A DNA stretch of 64,000 nucleotides, taken from positions 1,612,001-1,676,000 of the forward strand of contig NZ_CP040936.1 of the NCBI RefSeq assembly GCF_006352025.1, given 5' to 3'. This DNA is from Hymenobacter sp. DG01. GTDB lineage: Bacteria; Bacteroidota; Bacteroidia; Cytophagales; Hymenobacteraceae. The position numbers and the translations under genes were made by a program. Positions 16,267-24,871 of this stretch are shown here, one piece after another. The notes beneath the pieces were generated by a model. The model was given only the letters and a program-made list of their open reading frames with translations, had not been told where the DNA came from and made no database searches. How positions within the stretch are numbered: the first letter of the stretch is position 1; the number at the start of each line of letters is the position of its first letter.

Positions 16267-16806
16267 GTGAAGAAGGACTCGCAATACGACATCAACATTG
16301 CCAAGCTGGCCGATAAAACGCACCACTTCGCGTTTGACCTGGACAAAGCCTTCTTTGAGCAGTTCGACCAGCAACTCATCCCCGATGGCCAGGTGCACGC
16401 CGATGTAACCCTGACCAAAACCGACCGGCTGATCACCGTGGATTTCGACCTGCACGGCACCGTGCGCCAGATCTGCGACCGTAGCCTCGATGAGTACGAC
16501 CAGGAAGTAGAGGCTCAGGAGCAACTGCTGGTGCGCTTCGGCGACCAGAACCTGGAGCTGGACGATAACGTGCTGCAAATCACGCCTGATACCCAGACCC
16601 TACCCCTGGCCCAGCACCTGTTCGATTATATCGGGCTTTCGCTGCCCATGAAGAAGCTGCACCCCCGCTTCCAGAATGAGCCCGACGAAAACCCCGAGGC
16701 CGATGCCAAGCTCATCTTCACCACCCGCCAGGAAGGCGAGGACGATGAGGATGATGACAATGATGGCATTGACCCGCGCTGGAATGCGCTGCGCAACCTT
16801 AACTAA
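16267..16806 (+). CDS. yceD: YceD family (DUF177) protein
   Basis: The product starts with GTG at 16267 (MKKDSQYDINIAKLADK) and has 179 residues. The central DFDLHGTVRQICDRSLDEYDQ is the DUF177 core, where a cysteine-containing metal-like motif is often found; only one Cys is kept. The C-terminus is acidic (EGEDDEDDDNDGID). YceD is usually encoded just before rpmF, as here (70 bases), and is linked to 23S rRNA or ribosome assembly. The identification rests on both sequence and context. Confidence 0.9.
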   Translation: MKKDSQYDINIAKLADKTHHFAFDLDKAFFEQFDQQLIPDGQVHADVTLTKTDRLITVDFDLHGTVRQICDRSLDEYDQEVEAQEQLLVRFGDQNLELDDNVLQITPDTQTLPLAQHLFDYIGLSLPMKKLHPRFQNEPDENPEADAKLIFTTRQEGEDDEDDDNDGIDPRWNALRNLN

Positions 16807-16876
16807 AGGAGTGCCTCTTCCGCTGACTTCCGTTTTTATAATTTCTCTTTGCTTTTAATCACCCCCTTTTTTAACC

Positions 16877-17101
16877 ATGGCACATCCTAAGCGCCGGACC
16901 TCCTCCGCAACCCGTGACAAGCGTCGTAGCCACTACAAACTGACCCCGAAGGCTGTTTCGGTTTGCTCGACCACTGGTGAGCTGCACCTGCGTCACAAAG
17001 CTTATGTAGTTGACGGCGACCTGTACCTGAACGGTAAAGTAGCTATCAAAGACTACGCTCCCGTAGCCGCTCCGGCCGCTACCGACAACGACGAAGAATA
17101 G
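16877..17101 (+). CDS. rpmF: 50S ribosomal protein L32, cysteine-poor form
   Basis: The 74-residue protein starts MAHPKRRTSSATRDKRRSHY, the basic N-terminal part typical of L32. The zinc ribbon is degenerate: only one Cys remains (VSVCSTTGELHLRHKAYV) where zinc-binding L32 has CxxC...CxxC. The C-terminus adds an Ala-rich acidic tail (PAATDNDEE). It lies between yceD and plsX, the widely conserved order. Confidence 0.96.
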   Translation: MAHPKRRTSSATRDKRRSHYKLTPKAVSVCSTTGELHLRHKAYVVDGDLYLNGKVAIKDYAPVAAPAATDNDEE

Positions 17102-17150
17102 TCGCTCGTTAGCTGCTTACCCGCCTTGTAGTGGCGTGGCCCGTTTCAAG

Positions 17151-17194
17151 CATCCCCGGCTTTCGGCCTCTTAGCCGAGGTAGAGCCGGGGATG
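17151..17194 (+). promoter_or_regulatory. Structured element between rpmF and plsX
   Basis: CATCCCCGGCT pairs with AGCCGGGGATG, with a smaller CGGC/GCCG stem inside. No T-run follows, so this is unlikely to be a simple terminator. It may be a processing or translation-control element in the rpmF-plsX transcript. Confidence 0.5.
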
Positions 17195-17243
17195 TGGGCG
17201 CCGCTGCAGTGCTTCTCTCCCGGACCTCTTTGATTTTCCGTTC

Positions 17244-18185
17244 ATGAAGATAGCCCTGGACGCAATGGGGGGCGATTTCGCACCTCAGGCCGCCGTCGAT
17301 GGGGCCGTACTGGCCGCCAAAGCGCTGGCCGGCAAGGCCCAGATTGTGCTCATCGGCCAGGAAGACGCCGTGCGCCCCCTGGTGGCCCAGCATGGCCCTG
17401 ACGCTGCCGACCTACTGGTAGTTCCCGCTTCGCAAATCATTGAGATGGGCGAGCATCCGGCCAAAGCCTACCAGCAAAAGCAGGATTCCAGCATTGCCGT
17501 CGGGTACCGTATGCTGGCTACTGGCGAGGTGGAAGCGTTCTGCTCGGCTGGCAACACCGGCGCTATGCTGGTGGGCGCTATGTTCAGCGTGAAAGCCGTT
17601 TCGGGTGTGTTGCGCCCGGCTATTGCCAACTTCGTTCCGAAGCTGAGCGGGGGCATGGGCATTATGCTCGACGTAGGCGCCAATGCCGAATGCAAGCCCG
17701 AAATGCTGGAGCAGTTCGGGGAGTTAGGCTCCTTGTACGCCCAGTACGTGCTCGGGATTGAGAAGCCCAAAGTGGGCCTCATGAACCTGGGCGAAGAAGA
17801 AGGCAAAGGAACCGCTATTACCCAGGCTGCGCACCAGTTGCTGAAAGTGAACCCGCATATTCACTTCATCGGCAACATTGAGGGGCGCGACCTGTTCAAC
17901 GACAAAGCCGACGTAATTGTCTGCGACGGCTTTACGGGCAATGTGGTCTTGAAAATGGCAGAGTCGGTGTACGATATCATTGCCGAAAAGAATATTCACG
18001 ACCCTTTCCTCGACAAATTTAACTACGAAGCCGTGGGGGGCTCCCCCATTCTGGGCATCAATGACAACGCCATTATCGGGCACGGTGTAAGCACGCCGCT
18101 GGCTATCAGCAACATGCTGCTGCAAGGCTACCAAATGGCCAGCTCCGGCATCGCCGACCAGATAAAAAACACCTTCAAGTCCTAA
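17244..18185 (+). CDS. plsX: Phosphate acyltransferase PlsX
   Basis: PlsX makes acyl-phosphate from acyl-ACP for phospholipid synthesis at the inner face of the membrane. The 313 residues start [20 protein letters not shown] and include [55 protein letters not shown] and a Gly/Ala-rich C-terminus, all family motifs. It follows rpmF (142 bases) and precedes fabH (65 bases), the classical lipid/ribosome cluster. Confidence 0.96.
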   Translation: MKIALDAMGGDFAPQAAVDGAVLAAKALAGKAQIVLIGQEDAVRPLVAQHGPDAADLLVVPASQIIEMGEHPAKAYQQKQDSSIAVGYRMLATGEVEAFCSAGNTGAMLVGAMFSVKAVSGVLRPAIANFVPKLSGGMGIMLDVGANAECKPEMLEQFGELGSLYAQYVLGIEKPKVGLMNLGEEEGKGTAITQAAHQLLKVNPHIHFIGNIEGRDLFNDKADVIVCDGFTGNVVLKMAESVYDIIAEKNIHDPFLDKFNYEAVGGSPILGINDNAIIGHGVSTPLAISNMLLQGYQMASSGIADQIKNTFKS

Positions 18186-18195
18186 GGGCAACCAT

Positions 18196-18223
18196 GAGTC
18201 CGGCCGCTGAGCCGGACTTTTCC
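18196..18223 (+). terminator. Terminator-like hairpin between plsX and fabH
   Basis: AGTCCGGC (18196-18203) pairs with GCCGGACT (18211-18218) around seven bases, then TTTCC. It lies in the 65-base plsX-fabH gap, so it would attenuate rather than fully separate the two genes. Confidence 0.6.
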
Positions 18224-18250
18224 TTTGCCGCGTTTTCCGTCCTCCCTCTA

Positions 18251-19264
18251 ATGAAGATCACCGCTGCCATCACCGGAGTTGGTGCCTATGTGCCCGACTA
18301 CGTGCTTACCAATCAGGAGCTCGAAACCATGGTCGATACGACCGACGAGTGGATTATGAGCCGAACCGGAATTCAGGAGCGGCATATTCTGAAGGGCGAA
18401 GGCCAGGGCACCTCCGTAATGGGCATCAAGGCCGTGGAGCAGCTGCTGGCAAAAACGGGTAACAAAGCCGAGGACATCGACCTGCTTATCTGCGCCACTA
18501 CCACCCCGGATCTGGTATTTCCGGCTACGGCCAACATCATTTCGGCGGCTGTGGGCGCCACCAAAGCCTTCAGCTTCGATATGCAGGCGGCCTGCTCGGG
18601 CTTCATGTATGCCCTGGCTACCGGCTCGCAGTTTATTGCAACGGGTACTTACAAAAAGGTGGTAGTAGTAGGAGCCGATAAGATGTCGAGCATTATCGAC
18701 TATACGGACCGCGCTACCTGCATCATCTTCGGTGATGGTGCCGGGGCGGTGCTGCTGGAGCCCAATACCGAAGGCTTGGGCCTGCTCGACCAAGAGCTGC
18801 ACTCTGATGGCACCGGCGAGCAATACCTGCACCAGAAAGCCGGCGGCTCGCGCCGGCCGCCGTCGCCGGAAACTGTGGCCAACCGGGAGCACTACGTGTA
18901 CCAGGAAGGCGCGGCCGTGTTCAAATTCGCGGTGAAAAACATGGCCGACGTAGCGGCTCAGGTAGCCGACCGTAACGGCCTGAACCCCGATACCATTGAT
19001 TGGTTGGTGCCTCACCAAGCCAACAAGCGCATTATTGATGCCACGGCTAACCGGGTGGGCATCGGGCCCGAGAAAGTAATGCTCAACATCCATAAGTACG
19101 GCAACACCACTAACGGCACTATTCCGCTGTGCCTGGCCGACTATGAGCAGCGCCTACGCAAAGGCGACAACCTGATTATTGCCGCCTTCGGCGGAGGCTT
19201 CACCTGGGGCTCCCTATACCTGAAGTGGGCCTACGACCCCAAGCCGGACCCCGCTACAGTGTAA
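18251..19264 (+). CDS. fabH: Beta-ketoacyl-ACP synthase III
   Basis: FabH condenses acetyl-CoA with malonyl-ACP to start fatty acid chains. The ATG at 18251 gives [21 protein letters not shown] and a 337-residue protein of normal size. The catalytic triad is visible: Cys115 in [12 protein letters not shown], His in [11 protein letters not shown] and Asn in [11 protein letters not shown]. It follows plsX and precedes efp. An in-frame ATG at 18194 overlaps the hairpin after plsX and gives no family-like sequence. Confidence 0.96.
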   Translation: MKITAAITGVGAYVPDYVLTNQELETMVDTTDEWIMSRTGIQERHILKGEGQGTSVMGIKAVEQLLAKTGNKAEDIDLLICATTTPDLVFPATANIISAAVGATKAFSFDMQAACSGFMYALATGSQFIATGTYKKVVVVGADKMSSIIDYTDRATCIIFGDGAGAVLLEPNTEGLGLLDQELHSDGTGEQYLHQKAGGSRRPPSPETVANREHYVYQEGAAVFKFAVKNMADVAAQVADRNGLNPDTIDWLVPHQANKRIIDATANRVGIGPEKVMLNIHKYGNTTNGTIPLCLADYEQRLRKGDNLIIAAFGGGFTWGSLYLKWAYDPKPDPATV

Positions 19265-19291
19265 ATTGGCGGCCAACAAGTAGAAAACTTC

Positions 19292-19299
19292 TATACTTG
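19292..19299 (+). promoter_or_regulatory. Promoter-like -7 box for efp
   Basis: TATACTTG (TAnnCTTG) follows TTGG at 19266-19269 by 22 bases. It lies 28 bases after the fabH stop and directly before a strong hairpin. Confidence 0.45.
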
Positions 19300-19307
19300 C
19301 ACTCCCG

Positions 19308-19342
19308 ACGAGCCGCCCCGCCATCTTTCCGGGGCGGCTCGT
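19308..19342 (+). terminator. GC-rich hairpin in the fabH-efp gap
   Basis: ACGAGCCGCCCCG (19308-19320) pairs with CGGGGCGGCTCGT (19330-19342), with only a weak T-run after it. It may end fabH transcription or form the 5' end of the efp mRNA, since the promoter-like box lies upstream. Confidence 0.6.
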
Positions 19343-19450
19343 TGCGTTTCCACCCTAGTAACTCACTTTCTGACTGTTGAAAATGCAGGTTTGAACCCGC
19401 CGTTTCCGGCCTCTCCTACCTGGTTTTTCCTCTCAAACTCTTTTCCCACC

Positions 19451-20014
19451 ATGGCCACGACCGCAGACTTTCGCAACGGGCTCGTTCTGAACTACAACGG
19501 CGAGTTGCACGTCATCACCGAATTCCAGCACGTTAAACCCGGCAAAGGCCCGGCTTTCGTGCGCACCAAGCTTCGCAACATCAAAACCGGCCGCACCATC
19601 GACAACACCTTCAACGCTGGCGTGAAGGTAGAAACGGCCCGCGTGGAGCAGCGCCCCCACCAGTACCTATACAAGGACGACTACGGCTACACGTTCATGG
19701 ACAACGCAACCTTCGAGCAGGTAGTGCTGCCCGAGGCTATGGTGCCCTTTGCCGACCTGATGAAGGAAGGCCAGGAGGTAACCATCCTGTTCCACGCCGA
19801 AACCGAGCAGCCGCTTACCGCTGAGTTGCCCACCACGGTGGAGCTGGTGGTAACCTACACCGAGCCTGGCCTGAAAGGCGACACGGCCACTAACACGCTG
19901 AAACCTGCCATTGTAGAAACGGGGGCCCGCATTCAGGTGCCGCTGTTTATTGATACCGACACCAAAATTCGCATCAAGACGAGCGACTACTCCTATGTCG
20001 AAAGAGTCAAGTAA
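19451..20014 (+). CDS. efp: Elongation factor P
   Basis: EF-P rescues ribosomes stalled at polyproline. The ATG at 19451 gives MATTADFRNGLVLNYNGEL; the frame upstream to 19391 is not EF-P-like. The 187 residues include VKPGKGPAFVRTK with Lys32 at the modifiable tip, and the C-terminal IKTSDYSYVERVK. Lysylation would need EpmA/EpmB, not seen here. The gene is placed between fabH and accB, a frequent order, and its stop overlaps a possible early accB start. Confidence 0.96.
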   Translation: MATTADFRNGLVLNYNGELHVITEFQHVKPGKGPAFVRTKLRNIKTGRTIDNTFNAGVKVETARVEQRPHQYLYKDDYGYTFMDNATFEQVVLPEAMVPFADLMKEGQEVTILFHAETEQPLTAELPTTVELVVTYTEPGLKGDTATNTLKPAIVETGARIQVPLFIDTDTKIRIKTSDYSYVERVK

Positions 20015-20042
20015 GCAGCCCCACAAGCCCACCGACGCCCTC

Positions 20043-20531
20043 ATGAAAGCCAAAGAACTACAGGAACTCATCGACTTCATTGCTAAGTCGGGTCTGAACA
20101 AAGTCAACATCGAAACCGAGGAGTTCAAAATCTCGGTTCAGCGCGAGCCCAACACGAAAGTGGTGAGCGGCGGCATGCTGGCTCCGGCCGCTGCGGCCCC
20201 GGCTCCCGTGGCAGCACCCGCTCCGGCGGCTGCTCCGGCTACTCCGGCGGCAGCGCCCGCTCCGGCCGCTACGGAAGCTGCTGGCGGCAACTACGTGCCC
20301 CTGAAAGCCCCGATGATTGGCACCTTCTACCGCAGTAGCAGCCCCGATTCGCCGGCTTTCGTGCAGGTAGGCGACCTGGTGGAGAAAGGGCAGGTTATCT
20401 GCATCATCGAAGCCATGAAGCTCTTCAACGAAATCGAAGCTGAGCAGTCGGGCCGGGTAGTGAAAGCCATGGTAGAAAACGCCTCCCCCGTGGAGTTCGA
20501 CCAGCCTCTGTTCCTGATTGAGCCGATGTAA
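20043..20531 (+). CDS. accB: Biotin carboxyl carrier protein of acetyl-CoA carboxylase
   Basis: AccB carries biotin between the carboxylase and transferase subunits. From the ATG at 20043 it has 162 residues: an N-terminal helix MKAKELQELIDFIAKSG, a long Ala/Pro linker (about residues 45-80), and the biotinyl domain with IIEAMKLFNEIEAEQ, where the Lys receives biotin. An upstream ATG at 19995 would add 16 residues and overlap efp by 20 bases; family N-termini favour 20043. accC follows after an inverted repeat. Confidence 0.95.
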   Translation: MKAKELQELIDFIAKSGLNKVNIETEEFKISVQREPNTKVVSGGMLAPAAAAPAPVAAPAPAAAPATPAAAPAPAATEAAGGNYVPLKAPMIGTFYRSSSPDSPAFVQVGDLVEKGQVICIIEAMKLFNEIEAEQSGRVVKAMVENASPVEFDQPLFLIEPM

Positions 20532-20536
20532 TTTGA

Positions 20537-20645
20537 GTTAGGGACTTGGGGGCTTGGGGACTTAGGGACTTGGTTGACATTCTGCTGAGAGGTAGGAAAA
20601 ACCAATCCCTAAGTCCCCAAGTCCCTAAGTCCCCAAGTCCCTAAC
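20537..20645. repeat. Inverted repeat of stepped GGGACTT units between accB and accC
   Basis: The left arm (20537-20575) and right arm (20600-20645) are near reverse complements and fill the whole accB-accC gap. Each arm is made of several copies of a 7-8-base step (GGGACTTG, GGGACTTA), so it is both a tandem and an inverted repeat. A 24-base spacer separates the arms. The right arm ends six bases before the accC ATG. Confidence 0.9.
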
Positions 20646-20651
20646 AAACTT

Positions 20652-21998
20652 ATGTTCAAGAAAATACTGATTGCCAACCGGGGTGAAATCGCGCTGCGCG
20701 TGATTCGGACCTGCAAGGAAATGGGCATTAAGACAGTAGCCGTGTACTCGACTGCTGATAAGGAAAGCCTGCACGTTCGCTTTGCCGACGAAGCCGTGTG
20801 CATTGGCCCGCCCAGCTCGGCGCAAAGCTACCTGAGCATCCCTACCCTGATTGCCGCTGCCGAAATCACCAATGCCGATGCCATTCACCCCGGCTATGGC
20901 TTCCTGAGTGAAAACGCCGAATTCTCGCGTGTATGTCAGGAAAATGGCATCAAGTTCATCGGGGCCTCGCCTGAGATGATCAACCAGATGGGCGACAAAG
21001 CCTCGGCAAAAGCTACCATGATTGCCGCCGGTGTACCCTGCATCCCGGGCTCGGTGGGCCTGCTGGACTCGGTGGAGCAAGGCAAAAAGGTAGCCGCTGA
21101 AATCAAATACCCCGTCATTCTGAAGGCTACGGCCGGCGGCGGTGGCCGTGGTATGCGCATCATCAACTCCGAAGACGAGTTTGAGAAGGCGTGGAACGAT
21201 GCCCGTACGGAAGCAAAAGCCGCTTTCGGCAACGACGGCGTGTACCTGGAGAAGTTTGTGGAGGAACCCCGACACATCGAAATTCAGGTGTGCGGCGACC
21301 AGTACGGCCACGTCTGTCACCTCTCGGAGCGTGACTGCTCTATTCAGCGCCGCCACCAGAAGCTGGTGGAAGAGGCTCCTTCGCCCTTCATGACCGAGGA
21401 GCTGCGTGAGCGGATGGGCGCGGCGGCTATTGCCGGCGCCGCTGCCATTGGCTACGAAGGGGTAGGTACCATCGAGTTTCTGGTAGATAAGAACCGCGAC
21501 TTCTACTTCATGGAGATGAACACCCGGATTCAGGTGGAGCACCCCGTGACGGAGGAAGTAATCAACTACGATTTGATTAAGGAGCAGATTAAGGTAGCGG
21601 CAGGCATCCCGATTACGGGCAACAACTACGGTCCGAAGCTGCACGCCATGGAGTGCCGCATCAACGCCGAAGACCCGGCCAACGGTTTCCGCCCCTCGCC
21701 GGGCAAAATTACGGTTCTGCACATTCCGGGCGGGCACGGCGTGCGCGTGGATACCCACGTATATGCTGGCTACCAGATTCCGCCGAACTACGATTCTATG
21801 ATTGCCAAGCTCATTACGGTAGCACAAACCCGCGAGGAGTGCATCGTGAAGATGAAGCGGGCTTTGTCGGAGTTTGTGGTGGAAGGCATCAAAACGACTA
21901 TTCCCTTCCACCTGAAGCTTATGGATAACGAGGATTTCAAGTCCGGCAACTTCACCACGAAGTTCCTGGAAACAAGCTTCGATTTCTCAGAGCTGTAA
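20652..21998 (+). CDS. accC: Biotin carboxylase subunit of acetyl-CoA carboxylase
   Basis: AccC carboxylates biotin on AccB using ATP and bicarbonate, the first committed step of fatty acid synthesis. The 448 residues start [20 protein letters not shown] and include [14 protein letters not shown], the ATP-grasp glycine loop [12 protein letters not shown], the active-site region [17 protein letters not shown], and [18 protein letters not shown]. It is complete and followed by a terminator. The transferase genes accA/accD are not in the window. Confidence 0.97.
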   Translation: MFKKILIANRGEIALRVIRTCKEMGIKTVAVYSTADKESLHVRFADEAVCIGPPSSAQSYLSIPTLIAAAEITNADAIHPGYGFLSENAEFSRVCQENGIKFIGASPEMINQMGDKASAKATMIAAGVPCIPGSVGLLDSVEQGKKVAAEIKYPVILKATAGGGGRGMRIINSEDEFEKAWNDARTEAKAAFGNDGVYLEKFVEEPRHIEIQVCGDQYGHVCHLSERDCSIQRRHQKLVEEAPSPFMTEELRERMGAAAIAGAAAIGYEGVGTIEFLVDKNRDFYFMEMNTRIQVEHPVTEEVINYDLIKEQIKVAAGIPITGNNYGPKLHAMECRINAEDPANGFRPSPGKITVLHIPGGHGVRVDTHVYAGYQIPPNYDSMIAKLITVAQTREECIVKMKRALSEFVVEGIKTTIPFHLKLMDNEDFKSGNFTTKFLETSFDFSEL

Positions 21999-22023
21999 GT
22001 CGAACCGTTTCCTGTTTTCAGAT

Positions 22024-22055
22024 AAAAGGGCTGATCCGCAAGGGTCAGCCCTTTT
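22024..22055 (+). terminator. Terminator after accC
   Basis: AAAAGGGCTGA (22024-22034) pairs with TCAGCCCTTTT (22045-22055) 26 bases after the accC stop. Confidence 0.85.
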
Positions 22056-22152
22056 GCATAGCTTCAGCCCTCCTGATTTATGTGCGCAGTAGCGCAGGGA
22101 CCAACGCGCCTACATCCTGCTGGACCAGAAGAACTATCAACGGAACCAGCAG

Positions 22153-22689
22153 TCAGCTATTGGCTATTCTCTTACAGGAATCGGGCTCTACGGCCTTTCT
22201 ATGCGGGTAGCCCGGGTAGCAGCTGGCCGAAGGAGCCAAACCTGATTTCTGGCAAGGAGTAAGGCCCCAGCAGACGGACGGGTTTAGCCTCGGCTCCCCG
22301 AAATCGGTTTGGCTATCGTCGGCCAGATAGCTCACGCCCTGTAGAAATACGATGTCGTAGAACGGATCCTGCGGCTTCTCGGGGTGAGTAAACGGCACCA
22401 GCACGGTGAGGCGGTGCCATTTGGAAAGCAGCTGGGCCAACCACAAAGCCCGCGCCTCCTCATCAGCTGCTGGCGTGCGATAAATGGCTATATGCTGCGA
22501 AAACTGTGGCACTTCTGAGGTGGTAGCTTCAAAAAATATGTGGGTTGGGTTTGCAGAGTCAAACTCCATCGGCCCATTTTCACCCAGCAGCGTTGCCCAG
22601 GGAAACGCGGTAAGCCCCGGCATGGCTACCCGCAGGAATTGCTGTATCTGCGCGTCGTTCAACTCTTCGCTTACATACATGTCTTCCAT
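22153..22689 (-). CDS. Protein of unknown function, C-terminus possibly frameshifted
   Basis: The frame from the ATG at 22689 encodes 178 residues. The first 135 look like an ordinary soluble protein (WLAQLLSKWHRLTVLVPFTH, FYDIVFLQGVSYLADDS). The last 43 change character: rich in Cys, Pro and Ser with no helix pattern. In another frame from about 22285 a 28-residue extension reads KPVRLLGPYSLPEIRFGSFG and ends at a TAG at 22199-22201, which looks more protein-like. A one-base indel near 22285 would join the two. I recognise no family. Confidence 0.6.
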   Translation of the reverse strand: MEDMYVSEELNDAQIQQFLRVAMPGLTAFPWATLLGENGPMEFDSANPTHIFFEATTSEVPQFSQHIAIYRTPAADEEARALWLAQLLSKWHRLTVLVPFTHPEKPQDPFYDIVFLQGVSYLADDSQTDFGEPRLNPSVCWGLTPCQKSGLAPSASCYPGYPHRKAVEPDSCKRIANS

Positions 22690-22723
22690 TTTGAAAAACC
22701 GCCCAAGTGAGTAATCGAATTAC

Positions 22724-22753
22724 AAAAAAGGCCGACTACACAGTCGGCCTTTT
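22724..22753 (-). terminator. Terminator after the DUF3109 gene
   Basis: AAAAGGCCGACT pairs with AGTCGGCCTTTT around ACAC; on the minus strand the stem ends in six T. It separates the DUF3109 gene from the unknown gene downstream. Confidence 0.85.
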
Positions 22754-22812
22754 AACTTTTATCCGGCCGGCTGGCCTGCGGAATATTTTGTGTTGATCTG
22801 ACGCGAAAGCAC

Positions 22813-23391
22813 CTACCCCACTTGTGCGTCGCCGTGCTCGATTTCATGCACCAGCTCGCCGTACCACTCCTCGCCGTACTTGCGGATCAGGGGCTCCTTG
22901 AGGAACTGATAGACCCGAACACCCAGGTTGGCCCCAAAGGAGCAGGCGGGTGAACAGATGCTCCACCGGTCGTAGTTCAGGGCTTCGAAGCCGTCGTACT
23001 TAGTGATGCGAATGGGATACAGATGGCAGCTGATGGGCTTTTTGAAGGAAGTGACGCCCGCCAGGTAGGCCTGCTCGATGCCGCACTTCAGGATGCCCCG
23101 CTCGTCGTAGAGGGCGTAGGCGCACTCCCGGTCATTGATGGTGGTGGTGCTGAAGTCGCCCTCCCAGTCCTTAATGTACAGGCCCTGCTGCTCGATGGCC
23201 TGGCGGCCGGCTTCGGTCAGGAAGGGCTTGATGGCTTCGTATTCGTTTTGCAGAATCTGCAGCTCGTCTTCTTCCAGCGGGGCGCCCAGGTCGCCTTCTA
23301 CGCAGCAGGCACCTTTGCAGGCTTCGAGGTTGCACACAAAGAAGTTGTCCCGAACATCGTCGGAAATCAGGGTATTCTGAATCTGAATCAT
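22813..23391 (-). CDS. DUF3109 family protein
   Basis: The 192-residue protein shows the family's clustered cysteines: [20 protein letters not shown] near residue 20, DRECAYAL near 85, KCGIEQAY near 100, SCHLYPIRI near 120 and [10 protein letters not shown] near 145. This pattern suggests metal or iron-sulfur binding of the YkgJ type, but the function is unknown. It is common in Bacteroidota. A promoter-like box lies about 95 bases upstream; the leader contains a GGCACTA/TAGTGCC stem (23428-23459). Confidence 0.92.
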   Translation of the reverse strand: MIQIQNTLISDDVRDNFFVCNLEACKGACCVEGDLGAPLEEDELQILQNEYEAIKPFLTEAGRQAIEQQGLYIKDWEGDFSTTTINDRECAYALYDERGILKCGIEQAYLAGVTSFKKPISCHLYPIRITKYDGFEALNYDRWSICSPACSFGANLGVRVYQFLKEPLIRKYGEEWYGELVHEIEHGDAQVG

Positions 23392-23482
23392 GGGGTAGTG
23401 TCGGGCTCGGGGGTTCGGGGCCGCTGGGGCACTAACACGCGAGAAGTGCGGCTAGTGCCGTTGCTACCGAGCAAACAATCCG

Positions 23483-23490
23483 CAAAGATA
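23483..23490 (-). promoter_or_regulatory. Promoter-like -7 box for the DUF3109 gene
   Basis: The minus strand reads TATCTTTG (exact TAnnTTTG), just after the glycosyltransferase stop and about 92 bases before the DUF3109 ATG. Confidence 0.45.
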
Positions 23491-23496
23491 CCGGAA

Positions 23497-24654
23497 TTAG
23501 ACCAGCGTCCGCAGCACGTTTTCCGTCAGCTCGCACTGGCGATGATGCGAGTAGGTAGCCAGCGCCTCCTTCCGAGCCTGCTGGCCCAGGCGCTCAGCCA
23601 GTTCCGGCACTTCCAGCAGTTGCTCCACCGCGTCAGCAAACGCGGCTTCATCACGCAGCGGAAACAGCAGCCCGGTGTTACCATCGCGCACGATTTCCAG
23701 CGTACCACCGGTTGCGGAAGCCACCACGGGCAGGCCGGCTGCCATGGCCTCAATGGTAACCATGCCATAGGTTTCGTTCACGGAAGCTGTAATGGAAATA
23801 TCGAGGGCGCGGTACGCTACCTCGGGTTTCAGGGTAAACTCCCGCACATGCACAGCTTCCGTCAGGCCCAGTTCCTGCACCCGTTTCTGCACGGCTTCAC
23901 GGTAGGCGTTGCCCTCGTTGCGGGTAGGCTCGCCCACAAATAGCACATGTAGTTGGGAATGTTTTTCGCGCAGCTTTCCCAATGCCTCCACCACGAAATT
24001 CTGGCCTTTGCCATCATCAAAACGACCAATCAGGCCCATTAGTACGGCATTGGGGGGTAGGAACAGACCCAACTCAGCGCGGGCCTCGGCTTGCGAAAAA
24101 CCAGGCTGCGCGAACTTCTCCAGCTCAATTCCTAGTGGGACAACGTGCAGTTTTTCGGCGGCAAGGCGGGTTTTTTCCTGCACCTGCCGGGCCAGACCAG
24201 GCAGAGGTGACAGCCAGGCATCCAGAGCGCGGTAGCGCAAGGTGTGCAACAGCCCGCGCTTGGCCAGCCCGAGCTGCATGTGCTGCTGATACACCAGCCG
24301 GAGTTGCGGCATCCGGAAGGTTTTGCACAGCACGGCCAGCCCCAGGTCTCCATTGCGCGTGACAATGAGCACCCGCGTATCAAACCCGCGCAGCAAGCTA
24401 GCCAAACGCCCGGCGGCCGGAATATCGGCGGCTTTCCAGGGATTTTGGAGGGTAGCAAGGGGTAGGCGCAGCTCAGTGGTGCGGGTAGCAATGGGCGAGC
24501 CCGGCAGAGTGATAATCTGTACGGGCCAGCCTCGCTGCCGCATCCAATCGGCGAAGCGCACAGTGTTCAGCTCCAGTCCGCCCCAGCTATTAGAAAGGCA
24601 TAGCAACGAGATGGGAAACACAGCGGGGTTAGCGGAAGCAGTGGCAGAATTCAC
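23497..24654 (-). CDS. Glycosyltransferase family 4 protein
   Basis: The 385-residue product has two Rossmann-like halves in the GT-B manner: an N-terminal acceptor half beginning LLCLSNSWGGLELNTVRFAD and a C-terminal donor half with MGLIGRFDDGKGQNFVVEAL and the GT4 signature SVNETYGMVTIEAMAAGLPVV, whose first Glu contacts the sugar nucleotide. Sugar and acceptor cannot be told; it is not in a polysaccharide cluster. The frame starts with GTG at 24654, but a promoter-like box (TATCTTCG, 24659-24666) is too close, so a GTG at 24621 (MFPISLLCLSN) is a good alternative start. Confidence 0.88.
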   Translation of the reverse strand: MNSATASANPAVFPISLLCLSNSWGGLELNTVRFADWMRQRGWPVQIITLPGSPIATRTTELRLPLATLQNPWKAADIPAAGRLASLLRGFDTRVLIVTRNGDLGLAVLCKTFRMPQLRLVYQQHMQLGLAKRGLLHTLRYRALDAWLSPLPGLARQVQEKTRLAAEKLHVVPLGIELEKFAQPGFSQAEARAELGLFLPPNAVLMGLIGRFDDGKGQNFVVEALGKLREKHSQLHVLFVGEPTRNEGNAYREAVQKRVQELGLTEAVHVREFTLKPEVAYRALDISITASVNETYGMVTIEAMAAGLPVVASATGGTLEIVRDGNTGLLFPLRDEAAFADAVEQLLEVPELAERLGQQARKEALATYSHHRQCELTENVLRTLV

Positions 24655-24821
24655 GCTGCGAAGATACGGCCGGCGCCTTACTGCGCGACAATGCTGTTGG
24701 AGCGCACCAAATGCCGCCGGTTTCGGTTAGTACTTTTCGGGGTGGCGCCACACGCTGGCAGGTTACCGCCAGTGGCGGGGGTAGGCGCCACATTGCGTTT
24801 CGCTACCCCACCCGAAAGCCC

Positions 24822-24829
24822 TACCTTTG
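24822..24829 (+). promoter_or_regulatory. Promoter-like -7 box for pcrA
   Basis: TACCTTTG (exact TAnnTTTG), with TTTC 20 bases upstream at 24798-24801, lies 42 bases before the ATG at 24872. Confidence 0.5.
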
Positions 24830-24871
24830 CTAACAAGCCAAAAAGCTTAGTTTCCGATCTGACTGACACGC

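Noticed and set aside
22080..22262. Small plus-strand frame after the accC terminator
   Set aside because: It overlaps the unknown minus-strand gene, has no promoter-like box, and its sequence is not protein-like.
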